From Sphingomonas sp. OV641 (GTDB taxonomy: Bacteria > Pseudomonadota > Alphaproteobacteria > Sphingomonadales > Sphingomonadaceae), in assembly GCF_900109205.1 (NCBI RefSeq), contig NZ_FNZB01000001.1:1178001-1242000 (forward strand): DNA of 64,000 nt. The letters are read 5' to 3'. This document shows, in pieces, positions 50,448 through 59,770 of the stretch. The notes beneath the pieces were generated by a model. That model made no database searches. It was given only the letters and a program-made list of their open reading frames with translations, and was not told the DNA's origin. The number at the start of each line of letters is the position of its first letter. The first letter of the stretch is position 1. The position numbers were made by a program, and so were the translations under genes.

Positions 50448-51074
50448 TCAGAAAACCGCGGCGACCAGCTGCCGGAAGGCGTCGGCGCGATGGCTGATCG
50501 CATGCTTCTCGACCTGATCCATTTCACCGAAGGTCTCGGTGCGCCCCTCGGGCAGGAACATGGGATCGTAGCCGAAGCCCTTGTCCCCGCGAGGAGGCCA
50601 AACCAGCGTGCCATCGACCCGGCCTTCGAACCATTCCACGTGCCCGTCCGGCCAGGCAAGCGCGAGGGCGCAGATGAAATGGGCGTCGCGGGACGCGTCA
50701 TCGATCGCGGCGATCTTGTCGTTCACCCGCCGCATCGCTTCGTCGAAATCCTTGGCTTCCCCAGCCCAGCGCGCGGAGAAAATGCCCGGATCGCCGCCGA
50801 GCGCCTCGACACAGAGGCCGCTGTCGTCGGCAAGTGCGGGAAGACCGGAAAGGTCGGCGGCCGCCCGCGCCTTCAGCTCGGCGTTCATGACGAAGGTAGT
50901 GCCGGTCTCCTCGGGCTCGGGAAGGTCCAGCTCCTTGGCCGACACCGCTTCGATGCCATGCCCGTCGAGCAGTGCGGCAATCTCGCGGACCTTGCCGGGG
51001 TTGTGGCTGGCGATCACCAGCCTGCCCGGTTTCAGCTTGCGGATCGCCTGCGGCTCATTTCCCTCGCCGCTCAT
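50448..51074 (-). CDS. rdgB: XTP/dITP diphosphatase (RdgB/HAM1)
   Basis: A 208-residue pyrophosphatase that removes deaminated purine nucleotides (dITP, XTP) from the pool. The substrate-binding loop [10 protein letters not shown] is at 23-32, the acidic site segment [13 protein letters not shown] at 82-94, and the C-terminal [14 protein letters not shown] matches HAM1/RdgB. It starts four bases inside rph (ATGA, 51071-51074), the usual arrangement in alphaproteobacteria where rph, rdgB and hemW follow each other. Confidence 0.95.
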   Translation of the reverse strand: MSGEGNEPQAIRKLKPGRLVIASHNPGKVREIAALLDGHGIEAVSAKELDLPEPEETGTTFVMNAELKARAAADLSGLPALADDSGLCVEALGGDPGIFSARWAGEAKDFDEAMRRVNDKIAAIDDASRDAHFICALALAWPDGHVEWFEGRVDGTLVWPPRGDKGFGYDPMFLPEGRTETFGEMDQVEKHAISHRADAFRQLVAAVF

Positions 51075-51787
51075 GCGCGGACCGCCCGATCCTGCGCCGC
51101 GAAGATCTCGGTGCAGCCGATGCGCGCCAGCCGGAGCAGCCGCAGCAGCGCCTCCTCATCATAGGTCGCGTGCTCGGCCGTCGCCTGCGCCTCCGCAATG
51201 TGACCATTTTCGAGCAGCACGAAATTGGCGTCCGCGTCCGCGTTCGAATCCTCGTCGTAATCGAGGTCGAGCACCGGATTCCCCTTGAAGATGCCGCAGC
51301 TTACCGCCGCCACCTTCTGCGAGATCGGATCCTTTTCGATCTTGCCGGCCTTCATCAGGCCATTGACCGCCAGTCGCAACGCGACCCAAGCGCCGGAGAT
51401 CGATGCGGTGCGTGTGCCGCCGTCCGCCTGGATCACGTCGCAATCGAGCACGATCTGCCGCTCACCCAGCGCCGTCATGTCGGTGACCGCGCGCAGCGAC
51501 CGGCCGATCAGCCGCTGGATTTCCTGGGTACGACCGGATTGCTTGCCCTTGGCCGCTTCGCGGCTGCCGCGGGTGTGCGTGGCGCGGGGCAGCATGCCAT
51601 ATTCGGCGGTGACCCAGCCCTGCCCCTTGCCGCGCAGGAACGGGGGCACCCGCTCCTCAACGCTGGCGGTGACGAGCACGCGCGTGTCGCCGAAGCCGAT
51701 CAGCACCGATCCCTCGGCGTGACGGGTGAAGTTCGGCTGGATGGTGATGGCGCGCATCTGATCAGGCGCACGGCCGCTGGGACGCAT
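51071..51787 (-). CDS. rph: Ribonuclease PH
   Basis: A 238-residue phosphorolytic exonuclease that trims the 3' ends of tRNA precursors. The family motifs are complete: [40 protein letters not shown] with the Arg residues that bind phosphate, and the acidic [18 protein letters not shown] metal site. The ending [15 protein letters not shown] is as expected for RNase PH. I start at ATG 51787; ATG 51796 adds three residues. It is the upstream partner of rdgB and lies divergent from hrcA across 162 bases. Confidence 0.96.
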   Translation of the reverse strand: MRPSGRAPDQMRAITIQPNFTRHAEGSVLIGFGDTRVLVTASVEERVPPFLRGKGQGWVTAEYGMLPRATHTRGSREAAKGKQSGRTQEIQRLIGRSLRAVTDMTALGERQIVLDCDVIQADGGTRTASISGAWVALRLAVNGLMKAGKIEKDPISQKVAAVSCGIFKGNPVLDLDYDEDSNADADANFVLLENGHIAEAQATAEHATYDEEALLRLLRLARIGCTEIFAAQDRAVRA

Positions 51788-51949
51788 TTGGGACAACTCC
51801 TGAAGCCGCTCGCCCGGAACCTGAAGCAGCCTGCGGCTTTGTTCAAGCGCGTGGCGTGCCTCGGCGGCGCTGGACGGGCAGCGGTGATTTCACCCGGCCG
51901 TAGCCGCTGGATGATTGCCGCGCCAGTATGCGCCGCCTAGATTTGGACC

Positions 51950-52993
51950 GTGACCCCATCTCCGCCCATCGCCGAACTGTCCGATCGAGCGCGCGACATC
52001 TTCCGCCGCGTCGTTGACGGTTATCTGGCGAGCGGCCTGCCCGTCGGATCGAAGACGCTGGCGCAGGCGGGCCTCAACCTGTCGCCAGCGTCGATCCGCA
52101 GCGTCCTGGCGCAGTTGGAAGATTGGGGGCTTCTGGCCGCGCCCCACACCTCTGCGGGACGCATGCCGACGGAACTGGGCCTGCGCCTGTTTGTCGACGG
52201 CATGATGCAGGCGCTTGAGCCCTCCGCCGAGGAACGGGCGACGATCGAAGCGCGGGCGGGACTTGCCGGGCCGGTGGAGGAAGCGCTCGCCGCCACGACG
52301 GCCGCGCTTTCCGGCCTGTCGGCCTGTGCGGGCCTGGTCATGGTGCCCAAGCATGAGCAGGTGCTGCGTTCGATCGGCTTCGTCCCCCTGTCACACGGAC
52401 AGGCGCTGGCAGTGCTGGTGAGCGAGGACGGCGCGGTGGAAAACCGCGTCGTGGACCTGCCGCCGGGCGTGGGTCCGGCCGCGCTGGTGGAGGCCGGCAA
52501 TTTCATGTCGGCGACGCTATCCGGCCTGACCCTGGCAGCGGCACGCGCCCGGATCGAGCGGGAACTGGCGCAAGGGCGCGCGGATGTCGACAGTGCGGCG
52601 CGTGCGCTGATCGAGCGCGGCATCGCGGTGTGGAGCGAAGATGGCGAGCGCCGGCCGGTGCTGATCGTTCGCGGGCAGGCCCGCCTCCTCGACGATGCCG
52701 CAACCGCAGACCTGGACCGGGTGCGCGAATTGCTGGACGATCTGGACGGGAAACAGGAAATCGCCGCGCTGCTCGATTCCGCCCGCGCCGGCGATGCGAC
52801 ACGCATTTTCATCGGCGCGGAGAACAAATTGTTCGCGCTTTCCGGTTCGTCCGTCATCGCCAAGCCCTTTCGCGGGAGCGATGGCCGCGTGGTCGGCGTT
52901 GTCGGCGTGATCGGGCCGACCCGGTTGAACTACGCGCGCGTCGTGCCCATGGTGGATTTCACTGCCGCAACGCTCGCCCGTTTGATGGGTTGA
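51950..52993 (+). CDS. hrcA: Heat-inducible transcription repressor HrcA
   Basis: A 347-residue repressor that binds CIRCE elements and controls groESL and dnaK-type genes. The N-terminal winged helix-turn-helix (LSDRARDIFRRVVDGYLASG, then SPASIRSVLAQLEDWGLL and TSAGRMPTELGLRLFVDGMM) is typical, and the C-terminal GAF-like domain ends FTAATLARLMG. The GTG start at 51950 begins the conserved N-terminus. grpE follows by 24 bases in the same direction, the usual hrcA-grpE pair. I see no CIRCE element upstream, so autoregulation through a perfect CIRCE is not supported here. Confidence 0.95.
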   Translation: MTPSPPIAELSDRARDIFRRVVDGYLASGLPVGSKTLAQAGLNLSPASIRSVLAQLEDWGLLAAPHTSAGRMPTELGLRLFVDGMMQALEPSAEERATIEARAGLAGPVEEALAATTAALSGLSACAGLVMVPKHEQVLRSIGFVPLSHGQALAVLVSEDGAVENRVVDLPPGVGPAALVEAGNFMSATLSGLTLAAARARIERELAQGRADVDSAARALIERGIAVWSEDGERRPVLIVRGQARLLDDAATADLDRVRELLDDLDGKQEIAALLDSARAGDATRIFIGAENKLFALSGSSVIAKPFRGSDGRVVGVVGVIGPTRLNYARVVPMVDFTAATLARLMG

Positions 52994-53017
52994 GCTGCCA
53001 GCAAAGACAGGGAAACA

Positions 53018-53563
53018 ATGAACGACACCGAGACGAACACCCCGGGCGAGGATCTGCGCGACGAAACCGCTGCCGCCGCCCCCGAGGTTGCCGAGCATGA
53101 CCGTCTAGCCGAACTGGAGGGACAGCTGGCCGAGGCCAAGCAGCAGACGCTGTACGCCCAGGCCGAGATCCAGAACGTGCGTCGCCGCGCGGAGAAGGAC
53201 GCCGCCGACGCCCGCGCCTATGCGGCGACGTCGTTCGCGCGCGACGTGCTGAGCGTGAACGACAATCTGGAGCGTGCGCTGGCGGCGATTCCCGCCGACC
53301 TGCGCGAGGACGAACGGCTGAAGGGCCTGGTCACTGGCCTGGAAGCCACCGGCCGTGAGCTGACCAGCGTGTTCCAGCGCCATGGCCTGACCCGGATTGA
53401 GGCGATGGGCCAGCCGCTCGATCCGAACCGGCACCAGGCGATGATCGAAATGCCGTCCGATGCGGAACCCGGCACGATTGTGCAGGAAATGCAGTCCGGT
53501 TGGATGATCAAGGATCGCCTGCTTCGCCCATCCCTGGTCGGTGTGGCGAAGAAGCCGAACTGA
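53018..53563 (+). CDS. grpE: Nucleotide exchange factor GrpE
   Basis: A 181-residue cochaperone that speeds ADP release from DnaK. The acidic N-terminus is disordered (DTETNTPGEDLRDETAAAAP), followed by the long dimerising helix (LAELEGQLAEAKQQTLYAQA through KDAADARAYAATS) and the C-terminal beta domain (LTRIEAMGQPLDPNRHQAMI, MIKDRLLRPSLVGV). All parts are of normal size. It forms an operon with hrcA and ends 15 bases before a strong inverted repeat. Confidence 0.96.
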   Translation: MNDTETNTPGEDLRDETAAAAPEVAEHDRLAELEGQLAEAKQQTLYAQAEIQNVRRRAEKDAADARAYAATSFARDVLSVNDNLERALAAIPADLREDERLKGLVTGLEATGRELTSVFQRHGLTRIEAMGQPLDPNRHQAMIEMPSDAEPGTIVQEMQSGWMIKDRLLRPSLVGVAKKPN

Positions 53564-53577
53564 TCACGAGCATCTGC

Positions 53578-53632
53578 GATTGCCCGGAGATGATGGCGGC
53601 GGGTGCCGCCCGTCGATCGTCTCCGGGCAATC
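53578..53632. terminator. 13-base-pair bidirectional hairpin between grpE and pxpC
   Basis: GATTGCCCGGAGA (53578-53590) is the exact reverse complement of TCTCCGGGCAATC (53620-53632), and the centre contains GGCGGC/GCCGCC. It sits between the convergent stops of grpE (53563) and pxpC (53636). It would terminate both transcripts, though no U-run is visible. Confidence 0.75.
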
Positions 53633-53635
53633 AGG

Positions 53636-54664
53636 TCAGCGTGCGCTTGGAGGCCAGGGTGGCGCCCCTGACGAGAAGCGCCGGGTGACCACAAGTCCGT
53701 CGGCCAGATTAGCCGTCAGTAGCGATGGGCGGCGCCGTGCCGCCGTCTTCACACGATCCAGCCATGCCGCAGTGTCGGCAGCAGCCGCGCGGGTCAGCGC
53801 GATCGCCTCTTCCGGTTCAACCAGTTGAAAGCGGATGGCTGACCCAGCCGGGAGTTGCGCCAGCCGATCAATGTCGGGATCGATCACCACGGCAATGCGC
53901 GGGTAGCCTCCGGTCGTCTGGTGGTCGGCGGTCAGCAGGCTCATCCTGCCATCACCATCGATCTGGAGCGCGCCGCGCATCGCCGGTTCGCTGGGCATGT
54001 CGATCCGCTCCGGCGGAAGCGGCGGACCATCAAGCACCATTCCCATGCGGTCGAAACGGGCGCTGGCGGCGAAGGGCTCGCTGGTGAGCCGGCGCAGCAC
54101 TTCTGGTGTGAAATATCGCTGCTGCGGCCCCAGAACGGCACGGGCGACCGTGAAGGGCTCTCCATCAGCGAACCGAGGAATATCGACCGAGGCGACATCG
54201 CGGCGCGCCTCCCGCACCGTCAATCTATCGCCCTCTCCGATCCGCCCTCCGCCCAAGCCTGCGATCAGATGCGTCGCGCTGCTGCCGAGCCATTCGCTGC
54301 AGTCCAGCCGACCCGCCGGCGCGCAATAGCCCCAATTGCCGCTCGATTCGCGAATGCGGCAGCGCGCGCCGGGCTGAAGCGTCACCACGCACCAGCCGCC
54401 GACCTCAACACCGTTGACGGTCGCCAAGGCAGCACCGGTGATCGCGACCGAGACGGCGCGCTCCTCCGCCACCAGCGTCAGGCCGCCCAGCGAGAACTCG
54501 ATGGCGGATCCATATCCGCCGCTCGCACCCACTGCCGCCGCGAAGGCTCGCCGATCGACCGGACCTGATGGCGGCACGCCGAAGCGGCGCCACCCGGGCC
54601 GCCCGGCATCCTGGATGCTGGTGAGCGGCCCTGCCTCCTCAATCCGCAACCGCGCATCGCTCAT
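53636..54664 (-). CDS. pxpC: 5-oxoprolinase subunit PxpC (biotin-dependent carboxylase family)
   Basis: A 342-residue subunit of the bacterial 5-oxoprolinase (PxpABC), which hydrolyses 5-oxoproline to glutamate with ATP. The segment LTSIQDAGRPGWRRFGVPPS (13-32), GPVDRRAFAAAVG and the TTGGYPRIAVVIDPDIDRL motif match the family. The start at 54664 overlaps the pxpB stop by one base (TGATG), so translation is coupled. pxpA, pxpB and pxpC are consecutive here in the order A-B-C of transcription. Confidence 0.93.
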   Translation of the reverse strand: MSDARLRIEEAGPLTSIQDAGRPGWRRFGVPPSGPVDRRAFAAAVGASGGYGSAIEFSLGGLTLVAEERAVSVAITGAALATVNGVEVGGWCVVTLQPGARCRIRESSGNWGYCAPAGRLDCSEWLGSSATHLIAGLGGGRIGEGDRLTVREARRDVASVDIPRFADGEPFTVARAVLGPQQRYFTPEVLRRLTSEPFAASARFDRMGMVLDGPPLPPERIDMPSEPAMRGALQIDGDGRMSLLTADHQTTGGYPRIAVVIDPDIDRLAQLPAGSAIRFQLVEPEEAIALTRAAAADTAAWLDRVKTAARRRPSLLTANLADGLVVTRRFSSGAPPWPPSAR

Positions 54665-55323
54665 CACAGCGCCTCCGCGCCGACGCGAATGAAGCGCACT
54701 CGATCGCCGGGCTCGAACAGAAAGGGGCGATCGGCCGCCGCGTCGAGCACGCGAAGCGACGTGCGCCCGATCACCCACCAGCCGGTAGGCATGGGCAGCG
54801 TCGTGATCAGGCACTGCGGACCGGCAACCATCACGCTGCCAACCGGATGGCCCCGCACCGCGGCTGCCTTGCGCGGCAAGTGCAGGTCTCGCGGTACGCC
54901 GCCGAGATAGGCATAGCCGGGCGCGAAGCCGTACATGAAGACGCGATAGTCACCCGCCAGATGGGCGGCGATCACCGCCTCTTCAGACAGGCCAAGCGTC
55001 TGGGCGGCCGCGGCCACGTCAGGACCAGCATCGCCATCGTAACAGACCGGCACTTCGTGGGTGGTGGTGGCCAAGAGATCGACCGATGCGGCTTCAAGCG
55101 AGCGAAGATGCGCGGCGACACTGGCGTGATCGGTGGCAAGAGGATCGAACACGATCAGCAGGCTCGTATAGGCCGGCACCGCCTCCTCGAACCATGCGGG
55201 CGGTTGTGCCGAGAGCGCACGATCCAGCGACACCACCTGCGCAAACACATCCTCTGCGATCTCGCCGCCGAAATCCGCGAGCAACGCGCCGGAGCCTACC
55301 GGTCGGAAGGTGGGCCCGCTCAT
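54664..55323 (-). CDS. pxpB: 5-oxoprolinase subunit PxpB
   Basis: A 219-residue subunit related to allophanate hydrolase subunit 1 and forming a complex with PxpC. Typical segments are VPAYTSLLIVFDPL, HEVPVCYDGDAGPDVAA, VIAAHLAGDYRVFMYGFAPG with the following YAYLGGVP, and the C-terminal MPTGWWVIGRTSLRV. I chose ATG 55323 because it overlaps the pxpA stop (ATGA) and matches the family start; the frame is open to 55425. Together with PxpA and PxpC it converts 5-oxoproline, a damaged glutamate or glutathione by-product, back to glutamate. Confidence 0.93.
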   Translation of the reverse strand: MSGPTFRPVGSGALLADFGGEIAEDVFAQVVSLDRALSAQPPAWFEEAVPAYTSLLIVFDPLATDHASVAAHLRSLEAASVDLLATTTHEVPVCYDGDAGPDVAAAAQTLGLSEEAVIAAHLAGDYRVFMYGFAPGYAYLGGVPRDLHLPRKAAAVRGHPVGSVMVAGPQCLITTLPMPTGWWVIGRTSLRVLDAAADRPFLFEPGDRVRFIRVGAEAL

Positions 55324-56087
55324 GCCCGGTCGAGGAAGGGTGCGATCGCCAGGCCCTGCCCTTCCAGCACCGATCGTATCCGCGACGCCATGGCGACGGC
55401 GGCCGGGTTGTCGCCGTGCACGCAAATGGAGTCCGCCGCCAACCGGATGGCGCCGCCCTCGACGGTCGGCATCGCGCCGCTATCGAAAAAGTTGAGCAGG
55501 CGCGCCGCCGCAGCTTCCGCATCATGGATGACCGCCCCCGGTGCGCTGCGGGGGACCAACTGTCCCGATGCGGTATAGCCGCGATCGGCATAGATTTCGC
55601 TGAACACGCGAAGCCCGGCCCGCCCCGCCGCAGCCTCCAATTGCGTGCCCGAGATCGCGAGCACGGCAAGCTCCCGATCCAAGGCACGAACGGAACGGAC
55701 GATCGCCTCGGCAACATCGCGTTCGGCCGCCGCGACGTTTGCGAGAGCTCCATGCGGCTTAACATATCGCACCGGATGGCCAGCCAGCGCCGCCATGCCC
55801 AGCAATGCGCCGACCTGAGCGGCAACGAACCGCTCGATTTCGGCCACGCTCGCGGGCAAGCGGCGGCGGCCGAAGCCGGCGATGTCGGGATAGCTGGGGT
55901 GCGCCCCCACGACCACATCGTGCTCGCGTGCGAGCGAAAGCGTCCGGAACATGGTCTCCGGATCGCTCGCATGGCCGCCACACGCAACATTGGCGCTGGT
56001 GACGAGGCCGAACATCGCGGCGTCGTCCCCCAGGGTCCAAGGGCCGAAGCCTTCGCCAAGATCCGCGTTGAGGTCGATGGTCATCAC
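55320..56087 (-). CDS. pxpA: 5-oxoprolinase subunit PxpA (LamB/YcsF family)
   Basis: A 255-residue protein of the LamB/YcsF family, the PxpA subunit that binds 5-oxoproline. The family start MTIDLNADLGEGFGPW, the NVACGGHASDP and GAHPSYPDIAGFGRR motifs, and RYVKPHGAL are all present with their metal or substrate His and Asp residues. It is the first gene of the pxpABC operon and overlaps pxpB by four bases. A short gap (56088-56179) separates it from the SDR gene upstream. Confidence 0.93.
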   Translation of the reverse strand: MMTIDLNADLGEGFGPWTLGDDAAMFGLVTSANVACGGHASDPETMFRTLSLAREHDVVVGAHPSYPDIAGFGRRRLPASVAEIERFVAAQVGALLGMAALAGHPVRYVKPHGALANVAAAERDVAEAIVRSVRALDRELAVLAISGTQLEAAAGRAGLRVFSEIYADRGYTASGQLVPRSAPGAVIHDAEAAAARLLNFFDSGAMPTVEGGAIRLAADSICVHGDNPAAVAMASRIRSVLEGQGLAIAPFLDRA

Positions 56088-56179
56088 GGCGCCTGCCTAC
56101 TCCGTGCCGCCAGGCCTGTCCAAGCTTCCGCCGGCGCCCGGTCGGCATGGGAGACGCGGGCGCCGCGTCCAGCCGGTGC

Positions 56180-56935
56180 TTAGAGCGACTGTCCGTCGTC
56201 GATGTCGATGACCGATCCGCTGACCCAGGCGCTTGCGTCCGAGGCGAAATAGAGCAGTTGCGGGTCAAGCACGTCGATCGGCATGAAGCGGCGACGATGC
56301 CAACCTGCGATCTGTTTCGCGCCGCCTTCGCTCTCAAACCAGTCGCCGGCGATCTCGGTCTGGATATAGCCCGGCTGGATCACATTGACGTTGATCCCCT
56401 GCCGCACCCATTCACGGGCGAGATTGCGGCCCAGATGCGCCACTGCCGCCTTGGAGGCGGCATAGGCGCTATCCCCGTGCCCGGTCACATGCGCAGTGAT
56501 CGATCCGACAAGGACGATCCGGCCACGGCCGCTGTCACGCGAACCGGCAGCGATCATACGCCGCGCGCCTTCGCGTGCCGTCAGCAGAACGCCGGTGAAA
56601 TTGGTGTCGATCGTCTGGCGCAGCTTGTCAGGCGCCACATCGACCGTGCGACCGCCATTGGCCACGCCGGCATTGGCGATGACGGTATCAACCGTGCCGA
56701 AGCGGGCCTCTGCCGCATCAAAGGCAGCTGCGATCGATGCCTCATCGGTCACGTCAATGGCGACCGGCAGCGCCTTTGCGCCGAGGCGCGCCGCAAGCGC
56801 CTCCACCCGGTCGACACGCCGTGCGCCGATCACCACCTGTGCACCGGCAGCGACAAAGACTTCAGCAAAATGAGCACCGAGCCCGGAAGACGCGCCCGTA
56901 ATGAGCGCGGTGCGCCCGCTAAGATCGAAAGCCAC
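56180..56935 (-). CDS. Short-chain dehydrogenase/reductase (SDR)
   Basis: A 251-residue SDR with TGASSGLG at 14-21, NAG at 89-91 region, catalytic Ser, and YAASKAAVAHLG carrying Tyr and Lys of the YxxxK motif. The substrate cap FESEGGAKQIAGWHRRRFMP and the ending VIDIDDGQSL resemble the 3-oxoacyl-ACP/ketoreductase-like group. It is transcribed leftwards, starting 57 bases from the tRNA-Glu gene that reads the same way, and 92 bases before pxpA. A connection to 5-oxoproline is not evident. Substrate unknown. Confidence 0.82.
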   Translation of the reverse strand: MAFDLSGRTALITGASSGLGAHFAEVFVAAGAQVVIGARRVDRVEALAARLGAKALPVAIDVTDEASIAAAFDAAEARFGTVDTVIANAGVANGGRTVDVAPDKLRQTIDTNFTGVLLTAREGARRMIAAGSRDSGRGRIVLVGSITAHVTGHGDSAYAASKAAVAHLGRNLAREWVRQGINVNVIQPGYIQTEIAGDWFESEGGAKQIAGWHRRRFMPIDVLDPQLLYFASDASAWVSGSVIDIDDGQSL

Positions 56936-56992
56936 GCATCCTCCCCGTTCTGGCGCCCTGTCGGCGCCGAACGGAGCGATCGGGCGAGGTGC

Positions 56993-57067
56993 TGGTGACC
57001 CCTACGGGACTCGAACCCGTGTTTCAGCCGTGAAAGGGCCGCGTCCTAACCACTAGACGAAGGGGCC
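56993..57067 (-). tRNA. tRNA-Glu (anticodon TTC)
   Basis: On the minus strand a 75-base tRNA with an encoded CCA end. The acceptor stem pairs GGCCCCT (5' end at 57067) with AGGGGTC, the D-arm region is TAGTGGTTAGGA, the anticodon loop contains CCTTTCACGG-like sequence with TTC, and the T-arm is ACGGGTTCGAGTCCCGT. TTC reads the GAA and GAG codons of glutamate. It sits between the SDR gene and recJ. Confidence 0.95.
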
Positions 57068-57147
57068 AGCGGGGGGTGCAGCTAGAGGGGGGCGAGGCAC
57101 CTGTCAATCGCCACATTCCACTTCATCTGCATTTTATCGGCAGCCAA

Positions 57148-58893
57148 TCAATCCGCCCATGCAGCGTCGTCGATGTGGAGCTCGGCCGCCGGGCGCTGCG
57201 ACCAATCATCGATCTTCGGGCGACCGGCGAGCCAGAGCTTGCGGTGCGGGGCAGCGCCGAGCAGCGCGGCGCCCAGCGCTGTTTCCGCCGACCGGAACGC
57301 CATCGCTTTCAGGCTGCGCCCGTCATCACCGGCCACGATCGCGCGAATATGGCCATTGCCGACCACGTCGACACGGACCGGGCGCACTGGCCCGATCGCG
57401 ACCCGCGGACTGGGCCAGCCGACGCCGTAAGGGCCACCCGTCTCCATCGCCGTGACCAGATCGGGCGTGACTCCGCCAGGCGCATGGATCGAATCCACCA
57501 ACAGCGCCCGGTCGGCCACCGCTGCCGTGACCCGATCCGCCAACAGCTCCTCGAGGAAGTCGGCAAAGGAAGGCACCTGGTCCGCCATGATCGTCAAGCC
57601 TGCCGCCATGGCATGTCCCCCGCCTGCGACCACCAGTCCCGCAACCTTGGCGGCCAGAACTGCCTGCCCCAGATCCACACCCGGGATCGACCTGCCTGAA
57701 CCCTTGCCGATGCCATTTTCATCCACGGCGATGACGATGGCGGGCTGACCGAGTTTTTCCTTCAGCCGCCCTGCGACGATCCCGATGACGCCCGGATGCC
57801 AGGCGTGACCGGCGACAACGGTCACACGGCGACCAGAGGCGTACATGGCTTCCGCCTCCACCTGGACGGTGGCCTCAATCGCGCGCCGCTCCTCGTTCAG
57901 GCGGTCAAGCTCGGCGGCGATGTTTTTCGCCTCCGCCACATCCTGCGTCGTGAGCAGACGCAGGCCGAGATCGGCTCGCCCGACCCGACCGCCGGCGTTG
58001 ATGCGGGGTCCAAGCGCAAAGCCAAGGTCGCTGGCGGTAGGCGCCCGCGTCAGGCGCGACGCCTCGATCAAGGCGGCAAGACCAGGGTTGCGCCGGCCAG
58101 CCATGACCTTCAGCCCCTGGGCGACGAAGGCGCGATTCAGGCCGCGCAGCTGGGCGACATCCGCCACCGTTCCCAACGCGACCAGATCGAGAAGCTCGAT
58201 CAACTTCGGTTCCGCCCGGTTCGTGAAGAACCCCCGGCGGCGCAGCGAACGAAGCAACGCCGCGCCGAGCAGGAAAGCGACGCCGACGGCCGCCAGATGG
58301 CCGTGGGCTGCCCCTTCCGCCTCATCAAGGCGATTGGGGTTCACCACTGCATGTGCCACCGGCAGTTCGCTGGCGCATTGGTGATGATCGACGACGATCA
58401 CGTCGACCGGCGCCGCATGCGCCGCCGCCAGGGCATCGAACGCCTGAGCGCCGCAATCGACCGTGACGATCAGCGAGGCCCCTTCCCGCGCCAGTCGCGT
58501 CATCGCCGCCGCGCTAGGACCATAGCCTTCGGCCACGCGATCCGGGATGTAGCCGCGCGCCTCGATCCCGAGTTGGCGCAGAAGCAGGATCATCAGCGCG
58601 GCGGAAGTCGCCCCGTCCACATCGTAGTCGCCGAAGATCGCGATGCTCTCCGCACGCTGCACCGCGTCCGCCAGCCGGTCCGCGGCGGCATCCATGTCCC
58701 GAAAAATCGAAGGGTCCGGCATGAACGCCCGGATCGACGGGCTGCGATGATCCTCGAGCGTCTCGGGTGAGCAGCCGCGGGCAAGCAGCAGCTGCGTGAC
58801 GAGATCGTGCGGCGCGAGATTGTCGGCGGCGGTGGCGCGCCATCGCCATGGCTGGCCCAGGATCGACCGTTCCACGCCAAGGACGTGCATCAT
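57148..58893 (-). CDS. recJ: Single-stranded-DNA-specific exonuclease RecJ
   Basis: A 581-residue 5'-3' exonuclease of the DHH family that processes single-stranded DNA in recombination and repair. DHH phosphoesterase motifs are GDYDVDG (88-94), VTVDCG (143-148), DHHQC (169-173), the GPRINAGGRVG segment and GGGHAMAAGL, all intact. The OB/DHHA1 C-terminal domain follows. The start at 58893 gives the normal length. The neighbouring 2OG oxygenase gene ends four bases upstream of the recJ start codon, so the two may be co-transcribed. Confidence 0.95.
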   Translation of the reverse strand: MMHVLGVERSILGQPWRWRATAADNLAPHDLVTQLLLARGCSPETLEDHRSPSIRAFMPDPSIFRDMDAAADRLADAVQRAESIAIFGDYDVDGATSAALMILLLRQLGIEARGYIPDRVAEGYGPSAAAMTRLAREGASLIVTVDCGAQAFDALAAAHAAPVDVIVVDHHQCASELPVAHAVVNPNRLDEAEGAAHGHLAAVGVAFLLGAALLRSLRRRGFFTNRAEPKLIELLDLVALGTVADVAQLRGLNRAFVAQGLKVMAGRRNPGLAALIEASRLTRAPTASDLGFALGPRINAGGRVGRADLGLRLLTTQDVAEAKNIAAELDRLNEERRAIEATVQVEAEAMYASGRRVTVVAGHAWHPGVIGIVAGRLKEKLGQPAIVIAVDENGIGKGSGRSIPGVDLGQAVLAAKVAGLVVAGGGHAMAAGLTIMADQVPSFADFLEELLADRVTAAVADRALLVDSIHAPGGVTPDLVTAMETGGPYGVGWPSPRVAIGPVRPVRVDVVGNGHIRAIVAGDDGRSLKAMAFRSAETALGAALLGAAPHRKLWLAGRPKIDDWSQRPAAELHIDDAAWAD

Positions 58894-58897
58894 GCCG

Positions 58898-59578
58898 CTA
58901 TGCTCCCGGCGTCCAGGGCGCTTCGCGAAACCATTTGGTGATGATGTATTTCACGCCTTCGGACACTGCCGTACCTTCATGCAGCGTGGCGGTGTTCGGG
59001 CTGCCGTCCGGGTTCATGTTGTTCCACGCGAGCAGCGTACCCCGCTTCGGCTTCACCCGAACGCCCGCCTGAGGGAACCAGGTCGCGCCGCCCTCCTCCA
59101 CGTCGTTGAGGAAGATCATCGCGGTCCAGACCCGCTGCCCGCCAGACGCCTTCATCGAGGGCCAGTAGCTTTCGCCCTCGTGGAAGTAATCGTGATGCGC
59201 CTTGAAATACTGCCCGGGCGCATAGCGCTGCCCCTGCATCGTCTCCCCCCAAAGGGGATCGAGCCCGAGGAGATGGGCCAGCCCCTCGTCGATTGGCTGG
59301 ATCTCGGGCGAGCGGCGGTTCATGTCGCAGCTCTCCGACGTCCGGAACGTGGTGTCGCCGTGATCCGACAGAAGCGTGGAAGGTCGACGGTTGGCATCGA
59401 TCATCGCCACCAGCCGCTTGCAGTTGGCCACGTCGAGATAGGCCGGAATCTTCCAGGCGGCAGCCTGTTCGGTGGGAAGGCGCACGGCGCGTGGATCCGC
59501 CTCCAGCCGAGCGGCAACGGAGCTGCCGATGCGGGCGCGATGCTCTGAAGGATGACCGGGAACGCTGGTGATCGCCAT
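58898..59578 (-). CDS. 2-oxoglutarate/Fe(II)-dependent oxygenase (prolyl 4-hydroxylase type)
   Basis: A 226-residue non-haem iron oxygenase. The iron ligands are His128 and Asp130 in YFKAHHDYF and His200 in TATLHEGTAV, and Lys210 in SEGVKYII binds 2-oxoglutarate, as in prolyl 4-hydroxylases. RYAPGQYFKAHHDYF and FLNDVEEGGATWFP are the family core. It may hydroxylate a proline in a protein or a small molecule. I start at ATG 59578; a longer frame to 59614 has no support. It is next to recJ on the same strand, and the split tmRNA lies upstream. Confidence 0.85.
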   Translation of the reverse strand: MAITSVPGHPSEHRARIGSSVAARLEADPRAVRLPTEQAAAWKIPAYLDVANCKRLVAMIDANRRPSTLLSDHGDTTFRTSESCDMNRRSPEIQPIDEGLAHLLGLDPLWGETMQGQRYAPGQYFKAHHDYFHEGESYWPSMKASGGQRVWTAMIFLNDVEEGGATWFPQAGVRVKPKRGTLLAWNNMNPDGSPNTATLHEGTAVSEGVKYIITKWFREAPWTPGA

Positions 59579-59770
59579 GGCGCACCTATTTGCGCGCGCC
59601 AAAGCGGAAGGCAAGATCCCGCGGGGAAGCGGCCATCCAAGGCAGAACCATGATGGAGGTGGGGAGCTTCTGTTGCCCGGCGCTCCCCATGCCGCTGGAA
59701 TCCGCTTCTGTTGCCCGGTGCGGTCCGACCGCGCTATTTTGGAGTAACCTTAGGCCGTTAAGCCGTCAGG

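Noticed and set aside
51788..51949. CIRCE element or EcfG promoter upstream of hrcA
   Set aside because: No TTAGCACTC/GAGTGCTAA dyad is visible, and the GGAAC at 51816-51820 has no CGTT at 16 or 17 bases.
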